Of a DNA stretch of 64,000 nt, positions 43,882-52,675 are shown one piece after another; position 1 is the first letter of the stretch, and each line of letters starts with the position of its first letter. Position numbers and translations under genes: made by a program. Origin of the DNA: DATKEJ01 sp963768715. Its GTDB lineage: Bacteria > Bacteroidota > Rhodothermia > Rhodothermales > DATKEJ01. The stretch spans positions 62,001 through 126,000 of the forward strand of contig CAVYJC010000002.1 in assembly GCA_963768715.1 (NCBI GenBank), in the 5' to 3' direction. A model generated the notes under the pieces. It was not told the origin of the DNA, did not search any database, and saw only the letters and a program-made list of their open reading frames with translations.

Positions 43882-44895
43882 ATGAGTACCGACACAGACC
43901 GACATTGCGTGATTACCGGGGGGGCCGGATTTGTGGGCTCTCATCTGGCCGATGCGCTTATCGCGGCGGGAGCCCATGTAACGGTGGTTGACAACCTGTC
44001 GACTGGACGGGAAGTCAACATCGACCATCTTCTCGGTCACGATCGTTTTCGATTCGTTCGCGCAAACGTAGCGAACCTGGAGGCCATGGCTCCGATCATT
44101 GCCGAATGCAATGAACTCTACCACCTGGCGTCGTATGTGGGCGTTCGCCTTGCCTCGCAGACTTCGAGCCAGACAATCCTGAACAATCTCCGCAGCATCG
44201 ATACGATTCTGGAACTGGCCACACGTTTCAAGCCGCGCCTGCTCCTGACCTCGACGTCGGAGATCTATGGGAAAGCGATGGACAGTCGGGGCTCAGGTGT
44301 GACGAAACTGGGCGAACAAGAGGACCGCGTCTATGGCCCGACAGAGATTCACCGGTGGTCCTATTCCGGCATCAAAGCCGTCGAGGAATTTCTGACATTG
44401 GCGAAGGTGCACGAAGAGGGGCTGCGAGCCGTGATTGTTCGGCTGTTCAACGTCATTGGTCCGCGCCAACAAGGCTTGAACGGTCCGGTTGTGCCCCGGA
44501 TGGTCGAACAGGCATTATCCGGTCGCCCGTTGACGGTTTACAACGACGGCCGTCAGCTGCGCTGTTTCACGGACGTATCCGACGCGATACAGGCTGTTCT
44601 TCGACTCATGGAGATGGATGCCGCCGTAGGGCAGGTGTTCAACGTCGGAAGTGATCGTCCAACTTCGATCCGCACGCTGGCTGAGACCATCATCGACGTC
44701 ACGGGCAGCTCGTCGGGTATCGACCAGATTCCCTACGAATCCGTTTATGGTACACAGTTTGAGGACGTCGTTGTCAGAATTCCAGACGTCAGCAAGCTGG
44801 AGAACCTGACAGGCATGCGCTGCGATCGACCGCTGCGCGATACCCTGTCGGACGTCGTCGCGTCTTATCGGGAAATCACCGAGGACCGAAGATGA
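43882..44895 (+). CDS. NAD-dependent epimerase/dehydratase (extended SDR)
   Basis: A 337-residue nucleotide-sugar modifying enzyme. The NAD-binding loop T-G-G-A-G-F-V-G-S-H is at about residues 12-21, then V-D-N-L-S-T-G-R. The catalytic Ser-Tyr-Lys set is visible as T-S-T-S-E-I-Y-G and R-W-S-Y-S-G-I-K-A, the latter holding the Tyr-x3-Lys pair near residue 161. It is closest in motif style to UDP-glucuronate/UDP-xylose or UDP-glucose 4-epimerase-type enzymes. The ATG at 43882 was chosen because the ORF's first ATG (43813) lies within the glycosyltransferase. Its stop overlaps the aminotransferase start by 4 bp, so an amino sugar may be the product. Confidence 0.9.
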   Translation: MSTDTDRHCVITGGAGFVGSHLADALIAAGAHVTVVDNLSTGREVNIDHLLGHDRFRFVRANVANLEAMAPIIAECNELYHLASYVGVRLASQTSSQTILNNLRSIDTILELATRFKPRLLLTSTSEIYGKAMDSRGSGVTKLGEQEDRVYGPTEIHRWSYSGIKAVEEFLTLAKVHEEGLRAVIVRLFNVIGPRQQGLNGPVVPRMVEQALSGRPLTVYNDGRQLRCFTDVSDAIQAVLRLMEMDAAVGQVFNVGSDRPTSIRTLAETIIDVTGSSSGIDQIPYESVYGTQFEDVVVRIPDVSKLENLTGMRCDRPLRDTLSDVVASYREITEDRR

Positions 44896-46024
44896 CCGAC
44901 CCCTTTCTTCCGTACAGTCGGCAGCATATCACCGACGCAGATATCAAGGCGGTGGTCGACGCACTTCGCAGCCCTATCATCTCGCAGGGCTCGCGACTCG
45001 AAGCCTTTGAGTCGGCTTTCGCCGCGGCGACGCACACGGCCTTCGCTGTCGGATTCTCGTCCGGCACTGCCGCGCTTCATGCAATGTGTGCGGCGACGGG
45101 GATGGGGCCGGGGGATGAAGTCATCCTGCCGGCCGTCACATTCGCCGCGACGGCCAATGCGGTGCTTTATACAGGCGCCAAACCCATCTTCGTCGACATC
45201 GATCCATCCACGGTGTGCATCGACCCGAAAGAAGCTGGGAGCGCCATGACCGAAGCGACCCGAGCCGTGCTCGCGGTGGATTTTGCGGGCCATCCGGCGG
45301 ATTACCCCGAGCTCCGCCGAATCACTGGAAATCATGGCGCATGGTCTTGTCCGACGCGGCCCACGCGCCAGGGGCTACCATCGACGGGCGGCCGACTTCG
45401 TCGTTTGCTGACATGATGGCTTTCAGTTTCAATCCGGTAAAGAACGTCACCGCCGCAGAGGGAGGTATGGTCGCCCTGGGCGACGCGGATCGCGCCGAGA
45501 TCCTCCGTCAATTCAGGACCCACGGAATGACGCGTGCGCCGGAACGACTTCAGGGGCCGGCCCACGGTGACTGGTACTATGAGCAGCAGTTTCTGGGATT
45601 TAATTACAAGCTCAGTGAGTTGCACGCGGCGCTCGGATTGAGCCAGCTCGCTCGTCTGTCCGCCCATACCGAGGCGCGAAGGCGTCTTGCCGTCGTCTAT
45701 CACGACGCGCTTGCCGATCTGCCCTTGTCGCGGCCTGAGCCGCAGGCGAACGTCGAACCCGCGTGGCATCTCTACGTTATTCGCGTGGACCCGAGCGCGC
45801 GCCGACCTCTCTTCGATTTCTTGCGACGCCAGAACATTGGCGTCCAGGTACACTACATACCGGTTCCGATGCATCCCTACTACGAGCGACTCGGCTACGG
45901 GATGGATCAGCTGCCGCGAGCAAAAGCCTACTACGAATCAGCCATCAGCCTCCCGCTCCATCAGTCGATGACCGAACGCGACGTCGATCGCGTGGTCGCC
46001 GCCATTCGAAGCTTCTACAGCTGA
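44892..46024 (+). CDS. DegT/DnrJ/EryC1/StrS family aminotransferase (frameshifted)
   Basis: PLP-dependent nucleotide-sugar aminotransferase, about 377 residues. The first frame carries F-L-P-Y-S-R-Q-H-I-T-D-A-D, the PLP-phosphate region S-S-G-T-A-A-L-H-A and L-P-A-V-T-F-A-A-T-A-N-A-V, then breaks at I-T-G-N-H-G. The second frame continues with M-V-L-S-D-A-A-H-A-P-G-A (the Asp that holds the pyridine nitrogen) and F-S-F-N-P-V-K-N-V-T-A-A-E-G-G, whose Lys is the PLP-binding residue. One missing base near 45340 explains the break. It ends the rightward manC-side glycan genes and, together with the coupled epimerase, indicates synthesis of an amino sugar. Confidence 0.9.
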
Positions 46025-46030
46025 GTTGCA

Positions 46031-46771
46031 TCAGAGGAGTCCTCGGGTAGCCAAAGACGTGTACGTCGATCCTGCGATGATTATGTGGTCGTGCACGGGA
46101 ATGCCCATCAGCTTGCCCGCCTCGACCAGTTGACGTGTGATTCGGAGATCCTGCTCACTCGGTTCGGGATTGCCGGAAGGATGATTGTGGACGCAGATCA
46201 GGGACGCTGCATTTCCGAGCACGGCACGTCGAAAGACGGCGCGCGGTTCTACAATACTCGCAGCCAGCCCGCCTTCACTCACCGTGTGCTCACCCGTAAT
46301 CACGCCGGCGCTGTTCAGCGTGATCACCTTAAACACCTCGCGCTTGAGATCCCTCATGAGCGGAATGAAAACGCCCGCGACGTCATCCGGCGCCGTCACG
46401 CGAATCCTCTCCTTTCCGGGGTCGGCCTCCACCCGGCGCCCGAGTTCGAAGGCGGAAACGAGGCGAGCTGCTTTGGCCGGCCCCATCCCGGCCATGGCGA
46501 CGAGTTCAAGAACATCGGCGTTCGAAAGCCCCCGCAGAGATCCATCGCGCGAAATAAGCGCCTGCCCGAGTTGAATTGCTGTAACCGAGCCGGATCGAAA
46601 TCGCGCGCCGCTGCCAACAATCAGTCCAATCAGCTCTGCTGTGGACAGGTAGGACGGCCCGAAATGCAGGAGTTTCTCGCGCGGACGTTCAGGCGCGTGC
46701 CATTCGCGGATAGGGAGCACAGGCACGCCATTGTGCGCGCCTGCGGTTCCGGAACTGTGAGGAGGGCTCAT
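46031..46771 (-). CDS. radC: RadC family JAB-domain protein
   Basis: A 246-residue protein with an N-terminal helix-hairpin-helix region (about 40-100: S-T-A-E-L-I-G-L-I and M-A-G-M-G-P-A-K-A-A-R-L) and a C-terminal JAB/MPN metalloprotease-like domain. The zinc motif is complete: H-N-H-P-S-G-N-P-E-P-S-E-Q-D. The family is named for a DNA-repair phenotype that was later attributed to another gene, so its role is uncertain; the fold suggests a deubiquitinase-like peptidase or a DNA-processing factor. It lies downstream of rho in the same orientation. Confidence 0.94.
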   Translation of the reverse strand: MSPPHSSGTAGAHNGVPVLPIREWHAPERPREKLLHFGPSYLSTAELIGLIVGSGARFRSGSVTAIQLGQALISRDGSLRGLSNADVLELVAMAGMGPAKAARLVSAFELGRRVEADPGKERIRVTAPDDVAGVFIPLMRDLKREVFKVITLNSAGVITGEHTVSEGGLAASIVEPRAVFRRAVLGNAASLICVHNHPSGNPEPSEQDLRITRQLVEAGKLMGIPVHDHIIIAGSTYTSLATRGLL

Positions 46772-46807
46772 AGGGAGAATCTTCAGACTTCACGTCAGAC
46801 TCCCTAT
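46770..46807 (-). terminator. Weak hairpin between rho and radC
   Basis: ATAGGGAG and CTCCCTAT form an 8-bp stem around a 22-base loop that overlaps the radC start. No T-run follows, so it may affect radC translation as much as transcription. Confidence 0.3.
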
Positions 46808-46837
46808 AGACACTTGAAACCTCGCCGACGTAACCTC

Positions 46838-47947
46838 TCAGGAAGGAACCAGATCGTTGAGCAGGCTCTCGTTGGACGCCGTTTGTTGGATGTGACGGAT
46901 CAGCGCCTGCATGGCCTCTATCGGTGATCGCGAGTTCAGCGCCCGCATCAACCTGTGCTGCTGTTCGACAAGGTCCCCGAGAAGCAGCTCTTCGTTCCGC
47001 GTCCGGCTCTTTCTGAGATTGATCGCCGGATACACCCGTTTGTCGGCCATCATCCGATCAAGCACGATTTCGGCGTTTCCCGTTCCCTTGAACTCCTCGA
47101 AAATGACCTCGTCCATTCGACTGCCCGTCTCAATCAGCGCCGTCGCAATGATCGTCAAGGAGCCCCCGCCTTCGATGTTTCTGGCCGAGCCGAAAATCTT
47201 GCGAGGAATATTGAGGGCCTTGGCGTCGAGCCCTCCCGACATCGTTCGCCCGCTTCCTGCCATGTAGAGATTGAAGGTTCGTCCGAGACGCGTCAGCGAA
47301 TCCAGCAACATGACGACGTCGCGCTTCATCTCGACCAATCGGCGCGCGTAAGCAAGCGCCAGATTCGAGACGCGAACGTGATTGTCCTCCTCACGATCAT
47401 TGGACGAGGCGAAGACTCGCGCCTCCGTCGATCGGATGAAATCGGTGACTTCTTCCGGACGCTCGTCGACAAGCAGGGCGACCAGCGAAACTTCCGGATG
47501 ATTCTTCGTTAGAGCCGCCGCAAGTTGCTTCAGGATGATCGTCTTCCCCGTTCTCGGCGGCGCGACAATAAGTCCACGCTGCCCCTTGCCGATCGGGGCG
47601 ACAAGGTCGACGACCCTCATCGTGATGTCGTTCGGCCCCGTGACGAGATCGAATTTCTCGTTGGGATAAATGATGTTACCCGAATCGAAGGAACGCAATT
47701 TCGACCACGTCTCTACCGGGATACCATTCGCGGTATCGATGTGATTAACCTGCATTGCCCCTCGGCGACCCGGTCGGATCGTGCCGGTCAGGATGAGGCC
47801 GTCCCGTAAATGATGCTTCTTGATCATTGCAGGAGGCACAAAGGGGTCCTTTTCCCCTTTCGGCACATCAGGTCTAAGCGTTCTTATAAAACCGAACTTC
47901 TTTTCGCCGATGAGTTCGACCATCCCAGAAAATGACTGATCAGCCAT
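46838..47947 (-). CDS. rho: Transcription termination factor Rho, short N-terminus
   Basis: Hexameric RNA helicase that terminates transcription. The cold-shock-like RNA-binding domain begins near the start (G-E-K-K-F-G-F-I-R), followed by the P-loop A-P-P-R-T-G-K-T (about 148-155), Walker B V-V-M-L-L-D-S-L-T-R-L, the Q-loop region and R-loop S-G-G-L-D-A-K-A-L. The ATG at 47947 gives 369 residues, shorter than the 419 of E. coli Rho: the first helical subdomain is absent. The first ATG at 48049 would add 34 residues lacking similarity to that subdomain. Catalytic motifs are complete. Confidence 0.94.
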   Translation of the reverse strand: MADQSFSGMVELIGEKKFGFIRTLRPDVPKGEKDPFVPPAMIKKHHLRDGLILTGTIRPGRRGAMQVNHIDTANGIPVETWSKLRSFDSGNIIYPNEKFDLVTGPNDITMRVVDLVAPIGKGQRGLIVAPPRTGKTIILKQLAAALTKNHPEVSLVALLVDERPEEVTDFIRSTEARVFASSNDREEDNHVRVSNLALAYARRLVEMKRDVVMLLDSLTRLGRTFNLYMAGSGRTMSGGLDAKALNIPRKIFGSARNIEGGGSLTIIATALIETGSRMDEVIFEEFKGTGNAEIVLDRMMADKRVYPAINLRKSRTRNEELLLGDLVEQQHRLMRALNSRSPIEAMQALIRHIQQTASNESLLNDLVPS

Positions 47948-48244
47948 TTGTTGTATATATATGTTTTTATTGGCCTTCGACAGGCTTCTTGCGACCCCGA
48001 TCAGGAATCCCGACAGGGAAGGATTGGCAACCGCCGAAACAAGAGGCATCCGAACGCGCTACGACAGGCGGTCGGACGTCCCAGACACAAGAAGGGCTTC
48101 AGAAATCTTAGTATCTTGCGGGGCGTAAGCCTCCGCCGAACGACCTACGTTCGGCAACTTACCCACGATGCCTGGCTGGCAGAGTGACTCGATGTTTGCC
48201 TGGCCAGTCAGTGCAACGCAGAATAAGATAACTGGTTTCTCCTA
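47948..48244. other. Intergenic region between divergent rho and alpha/beta hydrolase genes
   Basis: About 300 bp without a gene. A short AT-rich tract (TTGTATATATATG, about 47949-47961) directly precedes rho and may be part of its promoter. TATCTTGC near 48111 resembles a -7 element facing right, but no -33 element at proper spacing was found. Confidence 0.4.
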
Positions 48245-49072
48245 TTGATACCAGATAGCGGTTCCGACTTTGGGGTGTCTTCGGCAGAAGATCAAATATC
48301 GCTGCCGAAGTATGAAGTATCCGGTCCTGCTGATGCAGAGCCCGTCATTCTCTTGCACGGCTGGGGGAGCTCTGCCGAATTGATGCGGCCGATTGCGAGG
48401 ATGCTGGACGATCGATACCGCGTCGTGAGTATGGACCTGCCCGGTCACGGTCGCACTCCGGAGCCCCAGTCGGCCGTAGGCGTTCAGGAGTCCGCTGCCC
48501 TCGTCGCCGCAACCATAGGCCGCCTGGACTATCCTTCGGTGACATTGATCGGGCACTCGAACGGTGGCCGGATCGCCCTTTTTATGGCATCCGACGAGCG
48601 CTATGAACCATTGATAAGGAGACTCGTCCTGATCAGTCCCTCAGGGATTCGCCCCCAGAGGAGCCTCAAAGTCCGATTCAAGTCCACAGTTGCGAAAATC
48701 CTGAAGGCGCCATTCCTCCTTTTGCCTGGGAAATTGCAGCCCAAAGGACTAGCCTGGCTCCGTGACAGCTTCATTTGGAGGATGCTGGGATCGTCCGATT
48801 ACAGGGCCCTTTCGGGAGTGATGCGGGAGTCGTTCGTCAAGACTGTGAACTGCTTCCTGGAGGACCGCATAGCGCGGATCACAGTTCCGACGTTGATCTT
48901 CTGGGGTGACCAGGATCACGACGTCTCGCTGTCCCAGATCGAAACCCTTGCAAGAGGTATCCCTGATGCAGGCGTCGTAACCTTAAGGGGTGCGGGACAC
49001 TATGGGTATGTCGACGACCCGTCGACCGTTTCCGCCGCGACACGACACTTCCTGGAGTCGACATCCGATTGA
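48245..49072 (+). CDS. Alpha/beta-fold hydrolase
   Basis: A 275-residue hydrolase. The oxyanion strand is L-L-H-G-W-G-S-S (about 36-43), the nucleophile elbow G-H-S-N-G-G contains the catalytic Ser (about 101), the acid is in W-G-D-Q-D-H-D, and the His in G-A-G-H-Y-G-Y. All triad members are present. The start is a TTG because no ATG precedes the conserved N-terminus. Its 3' end lies 37 bp before the Mur ligase start, so the pair probably forms an operon. Substrate is not predictable; esterases, amidases and haloalkane-type enzymes share this fold. Confidence 0.87.
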   Translation: MIPDSGSDFGVSSAEDQISLPKYEVSGPADAEPVILLHGWGSSAELMRPIARMLDDRYRVVSMDLPGHGRTPEPQSAVGVQESAALVAATIGRLDYPSVTLIGHSNGGRIALFMASDERYEPLIRRLVLISPSGIRPQRSLKVRFKSTVAKILKAPFLLLPGKLQPKGLAWLRDSFIWRMLGSSDYRALSGVMRESFVKTVNCFLEDRIARITVPTLIFWGDQDHDVSLSQIETLARGIPDAGVVTLRGAGHYGYVDDPSTVSAATRHFLESTSD

Positions 49073-49109
49073 TCATGCAACGAGTTTCGAGCACCGTCTG
49101 GAGAATCCC

Positions 49110-50723
49110 TTGATCGCCGCAGCGACGCTCATCGCACTTGCGACACTGCTGTCCGCCTTCCATGCCTGGCGACGGCACAGGTACTATCTCCATGTACTCC
49201 AACTGGAGGGATACAAGGACAACGAGTATTCGGCCTGGCTCCGTCGACAGCCGCTGAGCACGATTCTTCTCCGTCGTTATCTGGTTGCTGCGGGGGTGGT
49301 CATCCTCGTCTGGATGAAACCGGTCGCGCCAGACTGGGTCGTACTCGCGGGGCTCGGAGTCTGGTGCCTCGTATTTGCATCGGCCAGACGCTATCGAACG
49401 GATCACGCCAAAAAGCCGCTCGTCTACACAGCGCGCCTGAAGCGCCTTCTAGGAACCGACGTCCTTATCGCTGTGATGCTGGTTGTTGCCGGATCGGTGG
49501 CGGCGCTTTCGGAATCGGAGGTCGCATGGTACCTGCTCGGCTGGCTCGCCGCCGACATGCTTGCCCCTCGCACGACGGGACTTAGCGGTCTCTTGATGCG
49601 GCCGATCGAAACGAAGATCCACGAAGCATTCAAACAGCGGGCGCGTGACCGACTGGCAGCCCAGAGGGATACCACCGTCATCGGCATCACGGGATCCTAT
49701 GGCAAGACGAGTGTGAAATTCGCTATCGCTGAAGTCCTGCGGCAGCAGTACAACGTTCTGGAGACGCCCGGGAGCTACAACACGCCGATGGGGATCTGCA
49801 AGGTCATCAACGACGATCTGGAAGATTGGCATCAGTTCCTCGTCCTGGAGATGGGCGCGCGCTACCGCGGCGACATCAAGGAACTCTGCGAAATTGCGCG
49901 TCCGGATGTCGCCGTACTGACGAGCATCGGTCTCGCACATCTCGAAACCATGGGCTCGGAAGAGGCAATCCTTGAGACCAAGGGTGAGTTGATCGCGGGC
50001 ATGAAGCACGGGGGACCTCTCGTTGCGAACGCCGACGATCCAAAGGTTATGCAACTCGTCGGCCGGGCGTCGGGGCCCGTCACGCTGGTATCGACCCACC
50101 GATCGGACGTGGATCTGCTTGCCACGGACATCTCCTATGATACCGGTGGTTGTCACTTTCAGGTCATCGACCTGAATGGTGAGGAGGCGGAAATGAGCTC
50201 AATGCTGCTGGGTCGTCACAACGTCACGAATGTACTCCTCGCGCTTGGGGTGGGTAGGTTCTACGGCATGTCACTTCGCCAGATGAGGCATGCTGTGCAA
50301 CGGCTCAAGCCGGTGCCGCACCGTCTCGAGCTCCGGAAAGAGGGCCCCGTAACGATCATCGACGATGCGTTCAATTCGAATCCCGTCGGGGCTCGGAATG
50401 CGATCGAGATCCTTTCTCAGTTCGAAACGGGAAAGCGAATTGTCATCACGCCCGGAATGATCGAGCTCGGAGAAAGGCAGGACGCAGAGAATCGGGCGTT
50501 TGGAGCACATATGAACGGCCGTGTCGACGAGGCTATCCTCGTGGGGCAGAGGCAGACTCGTCCTATTTTTGAGGGACTGGTTGGCGCGGGTTTCGAGGAG
50601 TCTCGAATCCGCATCGTGGACTCACTATTCGAGGCGCAACGGATTCTGAAGGATATGCTCAGGCCCGGCGACGTAGTTCTGTACGAGAACGATCTCCCCG
50701 ACCAATACGATGAGCGCACGTAG
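49110..50723 (+). CDS. Mur ligase family protein with N-terminal membrane region (MurF-like)
   Basis: A 537-residue ATP-dependent ligase. The TTG at 49110 opens with a hydrophobic helix (L-I-A-A-A-T-L-I-A-L-A-T-L-L), followed by L-E-G-Y-K-D-N-E-Y and two to three more helices up to about residue 175. The ATP loop is G-I-T-G-S-Y-G-K-T-S-V-K (about 191-202), then S-Y-N-T-P-M-G and S-I-G-L-A-H-L-E-T-M, the carbamate/metal region of MurF-type enzymes. D-D-A-F-N-S-N-P is the central-domain marker. Canonical MurF is soluble, so this anchored form may act on a membrane-bound or modified cell-wall precursor. A canonical murF is not in this window. Its end overlaps rnhB by 14 bp. Confidence 0.87.
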   Translation: MIAAATLIALATLLSAFHAWRRHRYYLHVLQLEGYKDNEYSAWLRRQPLSTILLRRYLVAAGVVILVWMKPVAPDWVVLAGLGVWCLVFASARRYRTDHAKKPLVYTARLKRLLGTDVLIAVMLVVAGSVAALSESEVAWYLLGWLAADMLAPRTTGLSGLLMRPIETKIHEAFKQRARDRLAAQRDTTVIGITGSYGKTSVKFAIAEVLRQQYNVLETPGSYNTPMGICKVINDDLEDWHQFLVLEMGARYRGDIKELCEIARPDVAVLTSIGLAHLETMGSEEAILETKGELIAGMKHGGPLVANADDPKVMQLVGRASGPVTLVSTHRSDVDLLATDISYDTGGCHFQVIDLNGEEAEMSSMLLGRHNVTNVLLALGVGRFYGMSLRQMRHAVQRLKPVPHRLELRKEGPVTIIDDAFNSNPVGARNAIEILSQFETGKRIVITPGMIELGERQDAENRAFGAHMNGRVDEAILVGQRQTRPIFEGLVGAGFEESRIRIVDSLFEAQRILKDMLRPGDVVLYENDLPDQYDERT

Positions 50724-51381
50724 AAAATCCCCTGCCAGACGGTCTCCCCCACCTTCGTTCTCGCATGAGGATGCCGCCCGCTCGGCAGGTTACGCACTGG
50801 TCGCCGGCACAGACGAGGCGGGTCGAGGGTGTCTGGCCGGGCCGGTCGTTGCTGCCGCCGTCCTGCTTCCCCCGCGGACGAGGATCCGCGGCGTGAGGGA
50901 TTCAAAGCTCCTGGTTCGTTCGGAACGGGAACGCCTTGCCGCCCGGATCGAAACGCGTGCACTCAGTACGGGATACGGGATCTGTACGGTGGAAGAGATT
51001 GATCACCTCAACATCCTCCGTGCCTCGCTCGAAGCGATGCGAAGGGCGCTTGTACAGTTGGACCCGGAGCCCGATTTCGTCCTGATCGATGGAAACCAGT
51101 CCATCCACCCCCTGCCTTTTCCCCAGCAGACTGTAATCGACGGCGATGCCCTCTGCCATGCCATTGCCACCGCGTCGGTACTCGCGAAGGTCAGGAGAGA
51201 CGACATGATGCGCCGGCTGCACGAAGAGTATCCCGGCTACGGCTTCGCGGATCACAAGGGGTACGCAACGAGGCAGCATGTTGCAGCAATCGAGTCACTC
51301 GGCCCGGCCGCATGCCACCGCCGCTCGTTCCGCCTCCCCGGCTCTTCCGACGATCAGCCCGGTTTCTTCTCCGACGCCTGA
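50710..51381 (+). CDS. rnhB: Ribonuclease HII
   Basis: A 223-residue enzyme that cleaves the RNA strand of RNA-DNA hybrids and single ribonucleotides in DNA. The signature A-G-T-D-E-A-G-R-G-C-L-A-G-P-V (about 32-46) holds the catalytic Asp and Glu; further acidic residues occur in L-I-D-G-N and I-D-G-D-A. The ATG lies inside the 3' end of the Mur ligase gene (14-bp overlap), suggesting coupled translation. It carries a short basic N-terminal extension. The 3' end overlaps that of the convergent aroK gene by 28 bp. Confidence 0.94.
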   Translation: MSARRKSPARRSPPPSFSHEDAARSAGYALVAGTDEAGRGCLAGPVVAAAVLLPPRTRIRGVRDSKLLVRSERERLAARIETRALSTGYGICTVEEIDHLNILRASLEAMRRALVQLDPEPDFVLIDGNQSIHPLPFPQQTVIDGDALCHAIATASVLAKVRRDDMMRRLHEEYPGYGFADHKGYATRQHVAAIESLGPAACHRRSFRLPGSSDDQPGFFSDA

Positions 51382-51903
51382 ATCTCCGCTTCGAGCCGAT
51401 CGACAGCAGACCCAATGGGCCCGGTGTCGATGTCGACGATCACGTCAGCCTCTTCGTAATACGGCGTCCTCTCCGCCAGGAGCCTTTCGATCCGTTCGCG
51501 GAGCGCCTCACCCGACAGAGTAATACCGTCGTCACCGAAAAGCAGGGGACGATGTCGGCTCGAGCTCAGCCTCGTGACGAGAAGGGAAACCGAAAGCCGC
51601 AGGTAAACGGTGAGGCCATTCTCCCGCATCAGGTCACGATTGGCATCCACCAGAAATGCGCCTCCGCCGGCTGCGACGACTGTATTCTTCAGCACGATGG
51701 TTTCTTCGACGAGCGCGTGCTCGGCCTTCCGGAACGCTTCCTCCCCCTCTACCTGAAAATACTCCCATATAGGGCGCCCGAAACGCTGTTCGAAGCACGT
51801 CGTCGAGATCGACAAAGTCGAAACCCAGGACGTTCGCAAGGATATGCCCCAGGGTGCTCTTTCCGCTGCCCATGAAACCGATGAGATAAATAAGCGTCGG
51901 CAT
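51354..51903 (-). CDS. aroK: Shikimate kinase (frameshifted)
   Basis: Phosphorylates shikimate in the aromatic amino-acid pathway. The first frame has the P-loop G-F-M-G-S-G-K-S-T (residues 9-17) and V-D-L-D-D-V. The second frame continues exactly with F-E-Q-R-F-G-R-P-I-W-E-Y-F, the shikimate-binding region, then A-A-G-G-G-A-F and the LID-like segment. Removing one base at about 51795 joins D-D-V to F-E-Q in perfect family order, giving about 182 residues. Because this single-copy biosynthetic gene is otherwise intact, a sequencing error is more likely than decay. Confidence 0.92.
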
Positions 51904-51928
51904 TGCGACCAACTCGCCTCGAGAATAC

Positions 51929-52675
51929 GTGAAACGGTATAAGCTACTTATCGAATACGACGGCACCAAGTTGCACGGCTGGCAGACACAGCCGGGCGTT
52001 GCCTGTGTGCAGTCGGAGATCGAGGAGGCCCTTTCCGTACTGGTCGGTGAGCGCCCGAACGTCGTTGGGTCCGGAAGGACGGATGCCGGCGTCCACGCGA
52101 GAGGACAGGTGGCTCATTTTTGCCTGCCGAAAGGCGTCGATTCTTGGAAACTTAGGGGTGCTCTGAACGGTCTCCTCCCACGATCGATCCGAATCATCGA
52201 AGTCGAAGAGGTTCCTAGCGATTTCCATGCACGCTACAGCGCCATCAGGCGAACATACGAATACCGCGTCTCTCTGCAGCCAAGAGCGCTCGACGCCGGC
52301 CTCCGATGGCTGCTCAAGCGCGAACCCAACTTCACGGCTATGAACGAAGCCGCCGAACGTCTCGTAGGTCAACACGATTTCAGTGCTTTCTGCAGGGCAC
52401 GGTCCGAGACCCGCAATCGGGTCTGCGAGGTTGCGGAGGCAGCCTGGCACGCAGAGGATCGCGAGGGAGACTGGCTCTTTCGCATCGCGGCCAACCGGTT
52501 CCTGCACGGCATGGTGCGAACTATTGTCGGAACCCTTATGGATGTTGGATACGGCAAGCTGACTCCAGCTGACGTCGACACGATCCTCGCCTCACGCGAT
52601 CGAAGGCGTGCCGGTCAGGCCGCGCCGGCGCATGGCCTGGTACTCCAGGAGGTGACCTATCCAGCACATGACTGA
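51929..52675 (+). CDS. truA: tRNA pseudouridine(38-40) synthase
   Basis: A 248-residue enzyme modifying uridines 38-40 of the tRNA anticodon arm. The N-terminus Y-D-G-T-K-L-H-G-W-Q and the catalytic G-R-T-D-A-G-V-H-A motif (about 49-57, Asp nucleophile) identify it; R-Y-S-A-I-R-R-T-Y-E-Y and F-L-H-G-M-V-R follow as expected. The start is GTG directly before K-R-Y-K-L-L-I-E-Y. Its 3' end overlaps the next lipoprotein gene by 8 bp, so the two are probably co-transcribed. Confidence 0.96.
   Translation: MKRYKLLIEYDGTKLHGWQTQPGVACVQSEIEEALSVLVGERPNVVGSGRTDAGVHARGQVAHFCLPKGVDSWKLRGALNGLLPRSIRIIEVEEVPSDFHARYSAIRRTYEYRVSLQPRALDAGLRWLLKREPNFTAMNEAAERLVGQHDFSAFCRARSETRNRVCEVAEAAWHAEDREGDWLFRIAANRFLHGMVRTIVGTLMDVGYGKLTPADVDTILASRDRRRAGQAAPAHGLVLQEVTYPAHD

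Noticed and set aside
48111..48118. -7 promoter element TATCTTGC before the hydrolase
   Set aside because: Imperfect match and no -33 partner at the right distance.
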